Shown: positions 10,347-22,922, numbered from the stretch's first letter. The stretch is DNA of 64,000 bases from Lojkania enalia (GCA_010094045.1 ML986597.1:199281-263280); one strand, 5' to 3'. Notes: generated by a model not told the origin, from the sequence alone. Translations and numbers: made by a program.

Positions 10347-11417
10347 ATGGCCTCCAAGCTGATAGACAATGCCAAGTCGGCCATGCACCTCTACAAAAAC
10401 GACCTTGAACTGGTCGGTCAGCCAATTGGAAGCACTGGCTATGGCCTCATGGGCCTTACCTGGCGCGCAAGTCCACCTCCACAAGAGCAAGCCTTCTTGG
10501 CCATGAGGACCGCTCTCGATTGCGGTGCCAATTTTTGGGACGGCGGAGAGATCTACGGGAACGCCGACCGCAACTCGCTGCATCTGCTTAAGGAATACTT
10601 TACCAAATACCCCAAAGATGCGGAAAAAGTCGTCGTTAGTATTAAGGGCGGTGCAGAAAGGGGAACACTTAAGCCAAACGGTGGCCCAGGGAATACAAGA
10701 CGTAGTATTGAGGAGTGTCTGAAATTGTTGGATGGAAAGAAGAAGTTAGATATCTGGGAGCCCGCCCGGGTAGATCACAAGACGCCGATCGAGATAACGA
10801 TGCGAGAGGCGGATAAATTTGTCAAATCCGGCCAGCTCGGAGGAATTGGATTGTCTGAGTGTAGCGCCAACAGCATACGACGCGCAGCGAGTGTGACGAA
10901 CATTGCTGCTGTGGAGGTGGAGTTCTCTTTGTGGGAGATGACAATTCTAGAGAATGGAGTCGCGAAAACATGCGCGGAGCTCGGTATCCCGATCATTGCG
11001 TACTCGCCTCTAGGCCGTGGATTTCTTACCGGCCAAATCAAGACACCAGAGGACATTCCAGATAATGACCACAGGAAACCTATTCCACGTTTCCAAGGTG
11101 AGAACTTTTACAAGAATCTGGAGTTGGTGACAAAGCTGGAGAAACTTTCGGGGAAGAAGGGTTGCAAGCCTGGTCAACTCGCCATTGCATGGGTCAAGGC
11201 TCAGGGTTCCAAGCCAGGTATGCCCTTGATTATTCCGATACCCGGAGCTTCTACATGTGAGCGGGTGAAGGAAAATATGGTAGATGTCGAATTGAGTCAG
11301 TATGATCTTGAGGAAATTGACAACTTGCTCGCTGGATTCAAGGCCCAGGGAGACCGTTATCATGCGAAAGCAATGCCAGAGCTATTTGGCGATAGTCCAG
11401 AGCTTAACGAAGGATAG
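10347..11417 (+). CDS. Aldo-keto reductase, pyridoxal reductase-like (AKR8 type)
   Basis: NADPH-dependent aldo/keto reductase, 356 aa, intact and intronless, presumably cytosolic. The closest family I recognise is fungal pyridoxal reductase (Plr1-like). Signs are VGQPIGSTGYGLMGLTWR near the N-terminus, the tetrad Asp65 and Tyr70 in FWDGGEIYG, Lys100 in SIKGG, the GGIGLSE strand (about 165-171), AVEVEFSLW, YSPLGRGFLTG (219-229) and IIPIPGAS (295-302) for cofactor binding. At the place of the usual tetrad His the sequence reads EPARVD (138-143), so Ala140 stands there; from memory a non-His residue is typical of fungal pyridoxal reductases. The ATG at 10347 gives a slightly long N-terminus; Met13 is an alternative. 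Other aldehydes could be the substrate. The neighbouring transporter, now dead, may once have worked with it. Confidence 0.88.
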   Translation: MASKLIDNAKSAMHLYKNDLELVGQPIGSTGYGLMGLTWRASPPPQEQAFLAMRTALDCGANFWDGGEIYGNADRNSLHLLKEYFTKYPKDAEKVVVSIKGGAERGTLKPNGGPGNTRRSIEECLKLLDGKKKLDIWEPARVDHKTPIEITMREADKFVKSGQLGGIGLSECSANSIRRAASVTNIAAVEVEFSLWEMTILENGVAKTCAELGIPIIAYSPLGRGFLTGQIKTPEDIPDNDHRKPIPRFQGENFYKNLELVTKLEKLSGKKGCKPGQLAIAWVKAQGSKPGMPLIIPIPGASTCERVKENMVDVELSQYDLEEIDNLLAGFKAQGDRYHAKAMPELFGDSPELNEG

Positions 11418-11492
11418 ATTAAATTGGCGATTGGGATAGTACTAGCTTTAGGCTGTAACTAGATAAAATCTTCTCTAAAAGGATATTATATA
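11418..11492. other. 3' flank of aldo-keto reductase up to transposon P1
   Basis: A short AT-leaning spacer that presumably holds the 3' UTR and polyadenylation site. It ends with TA (11491-11492), the presumed target site of P1. Confidence 0.5.
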
Positions 11493-14351
11493 ACGTACCT
11501 TACAAGCGAGCGGCCCATACAAGCGAGCGGTCCACCCCATCACCAAAACGCGACACCTGAGCTTTCAATAACAATGCAACGATGAAATAATAAGAATACA
11601 GCCTAAAACGAGAATTAAGTAAACCCAGCCCTCCCAGCTACTAAAAGAGGCTAAATAAATACCGAAAGACGCGCTGCTTTAATATTTAATATAATTTAAA
11701 CAACTATATACTAATAATATACTAGAATCTACTTATAGTATAATTATAAGCCTAACTTAAAGAAACTAATAAAACCTAAAGAGGAGGTTATTATTTAATA
11801 TATATTTAACCTAGATTCGCGAGAATTTACGCCTACTTTAGCTACTATATAAAATATAGCTAATAACTTACTTACTAAGCGCGGTATAGGCTAGATTAGT
11901 ATATATTAGCCTAGAAACTTTATTAGACGTACTCTTAAGCTTAAAATACGCCTAAATCGGCTTTATAATTATTAGAGAGCTTTATATAAAGATTCTAAAG
12001 TAATTAAAGACTAGTTTAAGCTTATATAGTATACTAAGAAGAAGTATAGTATTATAAATAAGGATATATATAACTTTAATAAATCTAGCTTTTAAATAGA
12101 TATTATTTTATTATAACTAGTTATTATAAATATAGAGAGATATAATTAGCTAAAAATAATTTAATTAGATAATTATAAATAGATTTTAGTAATTTAAGAG
12201 ATTAATACTACTAGCTAAATACTCCTACCTTTTATTATTATTACTAGCTACTACTATCTTTCTATCTAGTATAAAGGTAATAATATATCTAAAAACTAGA
12301 CTATTATAATTAGTAAGAATAGCTAGATAATAAATAAACTTAATATTAAGTAGTTAAAGTACTTTTATAGGTATATAAGAGATTATATAATAGACGCATA
12401 TTAACTACTAATCTTTAATAGCTATAATAGTTATAACTTACTTAATTTCTAGAAACTTTATAAGAAATAGAGTATTATTTTACTCTATATACTAGCTTAT
12501 ATATTATACCTATTATAGCTATTAAATATAGGCTACTTTTTACTATTAAAATATATATAATATATTCTACTATCAAAGTAGCTAAACTATTAAAGCGCCC
12601 ACTTTTTCTTAGCATTATAAATACTATATACGAACTATAATAAATCTATAATACAACCTTCTATTAATTTAATAAGAAGGTAGAATTAAGCTTACCTTAT
12701 AGGTATATAAATTAGGCTAGTTTAAAAATATATAACGTGCTGCTATAGCTTTTAATATATAATATTAACAACTCTCTACTTAACTTTATAAAATCGCGTT
12801 TCGCTCTTATATATAACTAAATTACTAGAAGCTTATAGTAACTAAAGAATAAACAATCGTATAATATATTCTTAACCTTAATTCGCAAGGATTTACGCCC
12901 TAGCTATATAAGGTAGTAGATATAGTAGATAAACTATTAGGCGTACGTAGTAGAATACTTATAAGAAAGAATTAGTCTAAACAATTTATAGTATATATAA
13001 ATAAGTTTAAAATAGCTCTTAATTAAATAAAGAATTATTAAAGAATAAAATAAGAGAATTTAGAAGTTATTAATATATAGTTTAAACTCGTATAGAATAT
13101 AATTATAAAATATAGTATATATAAAAATAATATCTACAACTTTAATAAGATAGGCTTTTAGATAGGTATTATTAATACTATAAAAGTTGTTATAGGTTTA
13201 GAATATTATATAAAGCCTATTTTTATATAGCTAAGTAATTATAAGTAGGCTATAGTTATCTAGAGTATCTATACTACTATATATATAACCCTACTATTTA
13301 TTATCTATAAAGGACGTATTTATATTTTTATATAATATAAAGAAATAGGTATATTATATAATTAGAAAATTTCAGTTTCTAAGAACGGCTGGACAAATAA
13401 TATATTTAGTCTTAAGTAGCTAAAGTACTTTAATAAGTATATAAAAATGCGTTAGATAGAATTATATAAGCTACTTATTTTAGACAGCTATAAAAGCTAC
13501 CTTAACTAAGAATTTAAAGATTACTACCTTATATAAAAGATCCTAACACTTTATATACCTTCTTATTTATTATATATACTTTAGCCTTTTAATATAGTTT
13601 ACTTCTTACTATTAAAGCTAAAGTACTTATAGTATATATAAGACTTAACGCGCTGACGTATCTACTATATTAATAAAGAAGGCTTTCTTCCAGCCTTTAA
13701 GGACGCGTTTTTTAATATATTTACGTACGAGAACTATTAAAAGATTTTTAAAGTAATAGAAATTATTCTTCTAAATATATAGGTTATATTAGATCGCTTT
13801 AATATATAACTATATACCCTACTACAACTACTTTTATAAGAAAACTTCTAGTAGTCTAAAACTCTAAATAATATATATAAATTTAGGTTACAATTAATAC
13901 TTATATAAAAGTTCTTTATATAATTACTAAAAGAGGTATAAGAAGAATTCTTACAGCTTATAAAAGGTGCTAAGTTAATACTATATTAGAATATACTTCT
14001 TTAAACTCGCAACTCTAAGCTTAAAAGGTAATTAGAAGAAGTAACTAAGTATAAAACATATAAAAGAAAGTATATTTAGTATAGTAGTATAATATTATAT
14101 ACCGAGAGATCTTTATATATAGCTGCTAAAGCATCTATAAGCTCTTAGCCCTTTAAGAAGACTCGTAGTACTGATACTTAAGAAAGGGCTTAACTAGCTT
14201 AACGCTACTATAGTAACTATAATAAGACTGGATATAATACTCGTACGTACTAAAAGGATAGTAGGGAAAATTCTAAATTAGATAAAAGTATATTATATAT
14301 AGAATCTTTTATTAGTATTAAGTAAATTAACTTTTCGTATATAGTATTCGT

Positions 14352-14630
14352 TGTAACGATGTAAAGAAATCGTTCCACGAAAAGCTTCATATACAACCTT
14401 ATCCTAAAGCTTTTCGCTTATCTTATCCTACCCCTAGTTCTACCCCTTTTCCCTTCCGTATATAGTTGCATACTCCCTTATAAGTAGCTTAGTAGTTCTT
14501 CTATATCCTTTCGTATAAGGCCTATAGGTGTTAATAGAATTCCTAGGTCCCTGAACCCCTACGCACTCCTATATGCCTCTAAGTAGATTCATACTGCATT
14601 CGGACCTATTATCTTACCTACGCTATTATA
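14352..14630 (+). repeat. 5' LTR of Gypsy copy B
   Basis: 279 bp, from TGTAACGATG to CTATTATA. It is preceded by the target duplication TTCGT. Confidence 0.93.
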
Positions 14631-16029
14631 TTATATAGAAGAACTTAATACTGCTGGTAACAGCCTCTTTAATAATATCGCATCGATTGTTTATTTAAAT
14701 ATGTCTAAGTCCGAGATACACCTGATTTAGTTTAGATTGTAATACTTATATACTATTACATCAAATTATTTAGTTACCTAGATAGGATCTTAAAGACCTT
14801 CTATTAACCGAAGCCTTTAGGTTTAGAACTTCCTATCCCCTACGATTAGAATTGCCTTTAGAAAAGTCGCGTAGAGTACGCCTAGGTAGAAACTTGGAGA
14901 CTACTAATAACCTATTAGAATCGGAGGCAACCGCCGATATCTGACTATAATTCACCTTCTAATTCCTGTACTAGAACTGATATACGCGTAAGTTGTAGTA
15001 AGAGTAAACTTCTATCTACGTATATAGAACAACCGTTACCTTTTATAGGGGGCCCTACAACAGGCGGACCCCTCTCTATAGGGCCTATAATAAAGAACCT
15101 ATCTAATTCGGAGGGAAATTAGAGTAAATAAACCCTTAAGGAATAAATCGCAATTTTATAAGAGGAGATTATATGCTTAATACGATAGAGAACTATTAGT
15201 TCTAATTAACCTCTATAAACCACTAAATCAGAACTAATAATACGCTGAAAAACTTTTGCGACTCCCCTAGTAAGAAACCTCTTGGCTACCCCTAAACCCC
15301 CTTAAGCCCACCTTATTAAACGTACGCCTAAGATTAAAAGCCTTATAGATAGCAACGAACCTATATTTAAATAATAGCGAGCCTTAATCCTAGACTGATT
15401 TAAGATTAATGCGGATTACTATTAGATAGAGCGTGCACGTATAGTATTAGTATAAGAATATACCTCTAGTACTACGAAAGGGTATCTAGAGCTAAAATAC
15501 CTAGCCGAATCGGACTAGTATCGGTTTAAGAATGCTAAAGAAATGATTTCGCTTCTACGATCGTATTTTATTATAAGTAATGAAGAGATAGAGGCGCGAC
15601 AGGCGTTTTAGGTCCTAAGGATAAATAAGGGAGAAGTATTCCCAACTTTTAAAGCTCGCTTTATTAGTACAGCTATTAGGGGATCCGTACCCCAATCTGA
15701 GTAGTTCTTCTACCTATAGGATAAGATTCTCTCCAGCTTAAAGATACTAAACCTTAGCTTTAAGCTCACATAGAAAGGCTCCTTTAACGCTATAGTCGCC
15801 TACTTAACAGCCTATAATATAGAAAGGAGGAGCGTTCCTAACCTCCTAGAATAAACTACTAGCCTATAGGTTGCAGCTAAAATAAATTCGGATTGGTACT
15901 GGAAGGTTTCTAAGAGTTTATCTAAGATAACCTACGATCTAATACTACCCTAATCTACCCTAGTATTAACACCTTATTCTACTATAATCGCTCCCTAACA
16001 ACCTAGTAAGACTCCTACACCTGAAAGGT

Positions 16030-19000
16030 ATACGACTCTAGGTAATTACTATAATTATAGTAAACCAGGATACTTCGCGAACGAATATACAGTCTTTAGA
16101 GTATAAGAGATAGAGGTTAAATAAGAGGAGATTAAGGAAGAAGAGTTTCTAGACGCAAATGAGTACCACCTAGATGGTTTTTAGGTGGGAAACAGAGACG
16201 CCTAGAAAAACTCTCTGTTCTAGGCTTAAGTAAGTACGATTTATTAAACATCGATTTGTCGCATTTATTTGGAGGAAAGCACTTCTAAATCCCTACTATT
16301 CTATATTTAAAAGGCGTTGGTGTATAACTAAACGCCTTTGTTAATACTAGCGCCTAAGGCTTCTTGTTCCTCAATTCTACGGTAGCTAGATTACTCTCTT
16401 AAGCCCTATATATGTTAATATAGTGCTTACCCTTTAAAATTACTGTTAAAGGTTTTTAAGACTAAATCTAAACCCTAGTTAATTAGTATATCTACTTACA
16501 CCTGCGAATTAATAGGAGAACTATTTAAAACTGCCTATTTGTTATTATAGATCTAGATACTTAGGATTGTATTATTAGCATTAAATAGTTATATTATTTT
16601 CAACTCCTGCTAGATACGGATAAAAATCGGATTATATAGCCCTCTAAGTATTCTACTACTTATAATTCTTTACCTCCTCTTCTTATGCAATTAACTCAGC
16701 CAGCACGCGATAAGAAAGTAGAGTTAGACATCCGGCGACACGACGCTCTATAGGAAAAGGACTAGTATTAGCAGTCTCGCAGTCTAACTATCTATCGTAT
16801 TAAAGGTCTACTAAGACTGCTAAAACTATATCAGTCTCTTATAGCCTATAGTCTAAATAAGCTTAAAGCTCCTGTACGCCCGTATAAAACAAAGTCTGAA
16901 CCTAATCTAAAGAAAGTCTATTCTTCTATTATCGTTCTTATCTTAGCTAATGCTTTCTACTTTAACATAAAGAGGAAAGAGAACGAGTTTTTCTCTACGT
17001 CTCTATACGAAATTGAGCAGCTGATCAAAGATAAGCAAGTCCTAGAGCTAGAAGATAAGGCTGAAAACGAAGCACTAGTAAATCTCCGATTGCCATCTAA
17101 ATACTATAGGTATTAGAATATGTTTAGTAAAACTGCGGCTTATTAATTGCTGGAATACTACCCTTACAATTATAAGATTATTCTTATAGAACCCCTCTCT
17201 AATAGTTACAGCCTATTATACAAGTAGAATGTTAAGGAGCTAGAGGTAACTAAGAAGTATATTATAGATAATCTACGGTATAGGTATATTAAGCAGAGTT
17301 GGAGCCCCTTCGTATCTTTAATCCTTTACGTCCGTAAACCTAATAGCGATCTATATATCTATATAGATTATCGTAAATTTAACGCTCTTACTTATAAGGA
17401 CGTATATCCGATACTGCATATAGATGAACTCCTATCTAGACCTACTAAGGTAGTAATTTTTACTAAGTTTAACATTCGCGCAGCCTTTAATAAGATTAGA
17501 ATAGACCCTAGTTCTAAGGAATATACTACCTTTTAGACTCGATACGGAACCTACAAGTATAAAGTTCTACCTTTTAGATTATATAACAGCCCAGCAACTT
17601 ACCAGCACTATATAAACGACGTACTAATCGACTACCTAGATAACTTCTATATTACTTACCTAGACGATATCCTTGTCTATTTAGAAGACAAGGCGATATA
17701 TACTATCTACGTTAAGAAAGTTCTTGAGAGATTATGTTAAGTAGGGTTATAAGTTGATATTAAGAAGAGCGAATTCTATATTACCCGAACTAAATACCTT
17801 AGCTACATCCTTTTAAATAAAGGCCTTAAAGTTAATCTAGAGAAGGTAGAAGTACTGCGCAACTAGCAGCTACCTACTACTATAACAGGTGTGAAATCCT
17901 TCTTAGGTTTTACTGGATTCTATCGATAGTTCGTACTAGAATTCTTATATATTACAAAGCCAATTATCGTACTATAGAGCCCTACGACCCCTTTTGTATA
18001 GACTTTAGAATGTAATATTACCTTTAAGAAATTGAAGTCAGCCCTGTTAAGTATATCTACTCTCTACTACTTTAACCCTGCGTTAGAAACAAAAATAGAA
18101 ACCGATGCCTCTAATAGAGTAGTTGTAGGAGTACTGTTATAGAAATATCCCAACGGAAAATAGTACCCTATAGCGTTCTATAGCAAGGTTCTATCCGGTT
18201 CGGAACTGAACTGGGAGATCTATAATAAGGAACTGTTCGCAATCGTTACTACGTTTAAGTAATAGAGGGCAGAACTTACTTTAGTAGCTACTAGGACTCT
18301 AGTATATACCGATTATCGCTTACTCGAATATTTCATAACTATAAAGGTACTTAATACTCGTTAAGTTTGTTAGACTGAGGAATTAGCTTAGTATTAGTTC
18401 CGAATCGAATACACTCTAGGTAAGAATAATACTAGAGTAGATATCCTTAGTCGTCGCGAATAAGATGTAGAAAACTTAAAAGCGGCTTAAACTGACAACT
18501 AGTCGAGAGTTCTATTTAAACCGTATTAACTTCACCCCCGAATTAATGCCGAATTAGCCCAGTCCTATATTACCCAAATAACAACTTAAGCGGCTATACT
18601 AAACGTTATTAAAGGCTAGGAGTAGGTTATGTTACTAAACTCTCTAGAGTTGATCGACGTATTACTATAAGAAAACTAAGCCTCCTTCATGCAGGAACGT
18701 ATACTTCTACCCCGTAAGTATTAGATAGAGAACGGACTACTCTTCTACAATAATTGCTTATATATTCTATTAGATTCAGGCCTTTGCACGCGACTTATAC
18801 GAGAGGTTTACAACTAAGTATCCTCCGCACACCCAAGCGCTACTAAAACCTATTAGTTACTATCCTAGAAGTACTACTAGAAGGGTATAGAGGCTACTTG
18901 CAAATAATATATACGGAATTGCATCCTATACCGTAAAGCTTATCTAATATAAACCCGAACCCTAGGTTTTATCTATCTACTTCCTATACTAAATCGACTA

Positions 19001-20030
19001 ATATAGCACCTATATATTAACTTTAAGGATTTCCCTATAGATAAGTCCGGATATAATTAGATTATAGTGGTAATCGATCGCCTGTCTAAATAAGTAGTAT
19101 CTATCCCCTACTATTATATAATTAACGTAAGGGGAATAGCCGAATTATTTATTTAATAGGTGTACCGCTTTAGCTATACGCCTGAAACTATTATTTTAGA
19201 CTAAGGACCTTAGTTTATATCTAGTTTCTAGTCCGAATTCTACTATATCTTAGGCGTGAAGATTAAACTATCTACTACTTATTATAAAGAGACTGACGGA
19301 TAGACAGAGATTATAAACAAGTATATTAATTAGAGACTGCGCCCTTTTGTATCCTTCTACTAGAACAACTAGAGTTCTCTATTACCTATAATTGACCGAG
19401 TATAAGCGACTCTACCCTATATAACTATTAGAATGTCCCTATATTAGATCCTATACGGATCTGAGCCCTATTAGAGTTGGGATTAAAAATATTCTGTTAA
19501 TCCTATTACCGTAATAGATAAATTAAATTATAAGGACGCTTTAGCTCTAGTAACTCGTATATATACAGCCTAGGAAACCGTAAAGGCTAATATTGAGAAG
19601 GCTTAGGATCGTATACGATCTATCATTAACTATTACTAGCAACGAATTGATTAGTAGATTAGTAATATAGTCTATCTAAATACTAAGAACTTTACGGTCT
19701 AGAGACTAAGCCGAAAGCTATCCGATTAATAGGAGAGCTCTTTTAAAGTACTAGAACAGGTTGGAAACTTATACTATCTACAGCTACCCCTAGGGTCGAG
19801 AATATATAATATCTTCGCACCAAACCTGCTATATAAGAACCCCTAGGACCCTCTACTAGGGTAAGAAGCTCCGAAACCACCTGCTATCGCTATTAAGGGG
19901 GTAGAAGAGTGGGAGGTTAAGGAAATACTAGCCAGTAAGCTGTATTGCAAGACCCTTAAATACCGTATAAAATGGGTAGGATATGATCCTAACCCGGTCT
20001 GGTATAAAGCCTTAAATTTTATAGGTTCGC
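16030..20030 (+). pseudogene. Gag-pol relic of Gypsy copy B
   Basis: A retroviral-type polyprotein relic. Conceptual translation through stops shows, in order, the gag zinc knuckle, a protease region, reverse transcriptase with KFNIRAAF and YLDD motifs, RNase H, integrase with a TDG-TE block, and a C-terminal chromodomain (EEWEVKEILASKLY). In-frame TAG replaces Gln and Trp throughout. It cannot be expressed as protein. Confidence 0.85.
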
Positions 20031-21263
20031 CTTATAAGCTAAGAGCTTTTCATAATAAGTATCCGAATTAGCTAGGACCTCTAAGAGCCCTAACTAAATG
20101 GATTAAGGTATATAAGGATAGTATAGAGAATATAGATTACCTGGTAGACGATAATGTATAAGAGTTGAGTAGTAGATTTAAAAACTAAAGTACAGGCCCG
20201 AAATTACTCCTTTATAGAATCCGGAGGGTCTGATAGCAGGCTGTTAGATACCTCCCCAGTCCTCTCCTCCTCTATTCTCCTTCCCCTTCTTTCCCTCCGG
20301 ACTCCCCCTAAACCTCCCCTACCTCGTTCTTAGCCGCCTGAGAGCGCCGTGATGTCAGCTTAAAGGCTAGATACTAGAGCCTCTAGGGCTGAAACCCGAC
20401 GGAGCAACTCAGTACCCTAGTAGAATAAAGCCATCTAGATACTAGCCGCAGGAAGGCTATCTTCCTAACTCTTTACAACCTGGGCTATAAGCGCTAGGCT
20501 ATAAGCGGATTCTAAAACAGCCTTAAAGGCCACCTTTTTATCCTCCTTATCCCCTGCGTATCAGGCCGCCGCTTATAGTTCGAGATAGCCCCGGAGGACT
20601 AGAAACTCCTCCTTATAATAGAAGGGGATCTATAAGTGCGTTAGCGATAAGTACCCTACTAGTATTAGATACGATTCGTACAGGGTTACACTTTTTATTT
20701 TACAAGGTGTAATACTTGTATTTTTTTAATCTTAGAGACCGAAAGAAAAATATTATATACCGCCCGCGGGCGAGCGCGTATATAGCCTAAAGGTAGATAA
20801 CCTAGAAAGCCTCTAAAGAGGCTCTAGGAGGCGAGCGGAGTGGTATATTAATTAATTTTTCTATAAGGCGTTAGTAATACTTTAATAATTAATGGTTCTA
20901 GAGACGCGTAACGATATGTACAGAGTAGAAGTTATTATTTGGTTAAGGAAGCTCAGTTGATAGCAACCTAGTAATATACTAAGGCTGGTAAACGCTCGTT
21001 GCTATACGTGACGAAATTGTAATATTAATAAACCGTTACGATGGTAGTTACCAGCTGATATATAGGTCAATTATACTTACCGCGAAAACCTTACTTAATA
21101 TTACGTTAATAAACGTATCTCTATAGGCAACCGCGCGTATTAGCCCTTACCGGTAAATACCTCCTCGAAGAAATTTCTTTATACTGGAACCCATCTGTAA
21201 CAGCCCTAATTCCCTCCCGAACTAGCGTAGATAGGGACTATCAGCCTATAAGGAGGGGGGTAG

Positions 21264-21542
21264 TGTAATAATACAAAGAAATCGTTCTACGAAAAGCTTT
21301 ATATACAACCTTATCCCAAAGCTTTTCGCTTATCTTATCCTACCCCCAGTTCTACCCCTTTTCCCTTCCGTATATAGTTGTATACTCCCTCATAAGTAGC
21401 TTAGTAGTTCTTCTATATCCTTTCGTACAAGGCCTATAGGTGTTAATAGAATTCCTAGGTCCCTGAACCCCCACGCACTCCTATATACCTCTAAGTAGAT
21501 TCGTGCCGTATTCGGACCCATTATCTTGCCTGCGCTATTACA
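21264..21542 (+). repeat. 3' LTR of Gypsy copy B
   Basis: 279 bp, from TGTAATAATAC to GCTATTACA, keeping the canonical TG...CA. It is followed by TTCGT at 21543-21547. Confidence 0.93.
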
Positions 21543-22312
21543 TTCGTTATACTAAGAAAAAGTAGCCGCTTTAATAGTTTAGCTACTTTAATAGTAGAAT
21601 TTATTATAGAAATTAGATCTTTATTTTAATATATAATTATATTAACTATATTATAAAACTTAAGGTCTTTCTAACTTTTAAAACTACTTTTAATATATTA
21701 ATTATAAAGGATAATATCTATATAAACTTTTAAGAAGCTAGTCTAATCCTATTTAATTTAGAAGTAGTACTTTTAAAACTTAATATAAAGTTTTATATAC
21801 TAATACTACTAGTATAAAATAATACTTTATAAGAAGTAAAAATACTAAATAATATATATAAGGTAAAAGCTTAATTAATATTAATTTATAATTAGATTTA
21901 AAAGGATAAAAACTCTTTACTAGCTTCTATTATTAAGAAGCTAAATTAGCTTAAAAAAAGCTTTATAAAAGTAATATATTAGATCGGGTTAATATATAAT
22001 AAAATCGTCAGCTTTTAAGAAGTAAATAAAGTAGTAATAGAATAGAAATAGTAGAAAAAAAGGCGGATTTAAATATAAGGGACCCTAATAAAAATATAAG
22101 AAGAGATAATTATTATTAAAAAGAATAATAAAGAGAAAATTTAGGCTATAATACTCTAATTTAAAGTATAATTAAATATAAGTTATTATAGACGCTTATA
22201 TATAATTAGTTAATTATACTTTAAATAGTTAATTCTATTACTATATATTATATATAAATATTAAAATATTATATAAAAAATAGAGATATCTATATTATAT
22301 AGGTTTTTATAG

Positions 22313-22386
22313 AAGCTAGGTCTATACTATTATATAAGCTAGTAGGATTAATAAAACCTTCCTCTATTATAGTTATAATAAGTTAA
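22313..22386. other. Unassigned fragment between P1 and T2
   Basis: AT-rich sequence that does not match P2 or any other element here. It ends with GTTAA (22382-22386) directly before the T2 element. Confidence 0.4.
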
Positions 22387-22917
22387 TGTTAGAAGCACGG
22401 CTCTATACTACTATACTACTGCAACTAAAAGGTACGAATAATTAATATCGCTAATTATAGGTGTAGAATAGTATATATACCCTTATATTATCTCCCTTCT
22501 TAGCAGCGTACGCCCCGGACGCTCTAAGAGATGTAATATATAAAGGTAGATACTAAGACTTCTAGCTCTGCTAGATCAACCCTCTAGTTATCTCCAGCTA
22601 CCTTTCTAATACACCTATATAGATACGCTTATACGTACGTACCTATATATATATTAGACCTTCTAGCAACTCTTAGCGTAATATTTAAAGAGGCCGCTTT
22701 ATACTTTAGCTTTTTTTACAAAAAGTTTATTAGACTAAACTAGCTCTTATACGAATTAAACTTGCGACTCTATAGTACCGCTTATTAACCCTATATATTA
22801 GGTAATATTAATTATAATATTAGAAGCACGGCTCTATACTACTATACTACTATAACTAAAAGGTACGAATAATTAATATTACTAATTATAGGTATAGAAT
22901 AGTATATATACCCTTAT
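22387..22917 (+). mobile_element. TRIM-like short LTR element T2
   Basis: Two direct repeats of about 100 bp (22387-22486 and 22818-22917) start TGTTAGAAGCACGG or TATTAGAAGCACGG and differ at only a few, mostly RIP-type, positions. They enclose about 330 bp without coding signal. Architecture and total size of about 530 bp fit a terminal-repeat retrotransposon in miniature. GTTAA precedes it; the right boundary is uncertain by one or two bases because Gypsy F abuts it. Compared with the surroundings it is lightly mutated. Confidence 0.7.
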
Positions 22918-22922
22918 ATTAA

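Larger units (their letters stand above)
14352..21542 (+). mobile_element. Gypsy family 1, copy B (complete, RIPed)
   Basis: A complete chromovirus-type Gypsy element of 7191 bp flanked by TTCGT (14347-14351 and 21543-21547), inserted just inside the right terminal repeat of P5. In order: 279-bp LTR; gag with a CCHC knuckle at about 16044-16088 in which all ligands are now Tyr (Y-x2-Y-x4-Y-x4-Y); pol with reverse transcriptase (YLDD at 17657-17668), RNase H (TDASN near 18100) and integrase (relics near 19195 and 19290); a chromodomain at 19901-20030; a pyrimidine-rich untranslated stretch (20245-20330); a polypurine tract (AAGGAGGGGGGTAG); and the 3' LTR. It is the least mutated of the three copies but still has many TAG/TAA stops. 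A possible primer-binding site (TGGTAACAGC) lies at 14655-14664, further from the LTR than usual. Confidence 0.93.
12560..21604 (+). mobile_element. Fot1/pogo-like DNA transposon P5, carrying Gypsy copy B
   Basis: It is inserted in P1 at a TA (12558-12559 and 21605-21606). Removing it restores the sequence seen in the uninterrupted sibling P2. Inverted terminal repeats of about 50 bp are clear: 12560-12614 against the reverse complement of 21550-21604, sharing the words CTACTAT, AAAGTAGCTAAACTATTAAAGCG and ACTTTTTCTTAG. Without Gypsy copy B and its duplication the element is about 1.85 kb, the usual Fot1 size. The plus-strand transposase relic (about 12850-14250) is diverged from P1 and P3 and full of stops. 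Confidence 0.85.
11493..22312 (+). mobile_element. Fot1/pogo-like DNA transposon P1 (interrupted, 3' truncated)
   Basis: It starts ACGTACCTTACAAGCGAG directly after TA. The first 140-150 bp are GC-balanced and unmutated, and carry ACAAGCGAGCGG twice. From about 11640 on the sequence is RIPed. The DDE_1 transposase relic runs on the plus strand at about 11810-12559 and resumes at 21607-22312 after the nested P5 and Gypsy copy B. It shows the family blocks YNFD-type (now YNFNKSSF) and a DGHGSH-type block (now NSYNSY), so catalytic Asp has become Asn. The same family, inverted, is P2 (46432-48285). Homology to P2 stops at about 22312 and no 3' terminal repeat is seen. Confidence 0.82.

Noticed and set aside
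10272..11363. Minus-strand and other-frame ORFs over the aldo-keto reductase
   Set aside because: The reductase frame carries all family motifs over its full length; the others are shadows.
13201..13320. AT-rich tandem or satellite-like centromeric DNA
   Set aside because: The AT richness follows from C-to-T change in transposons that align to one another; no higher-order satellite period is seen.
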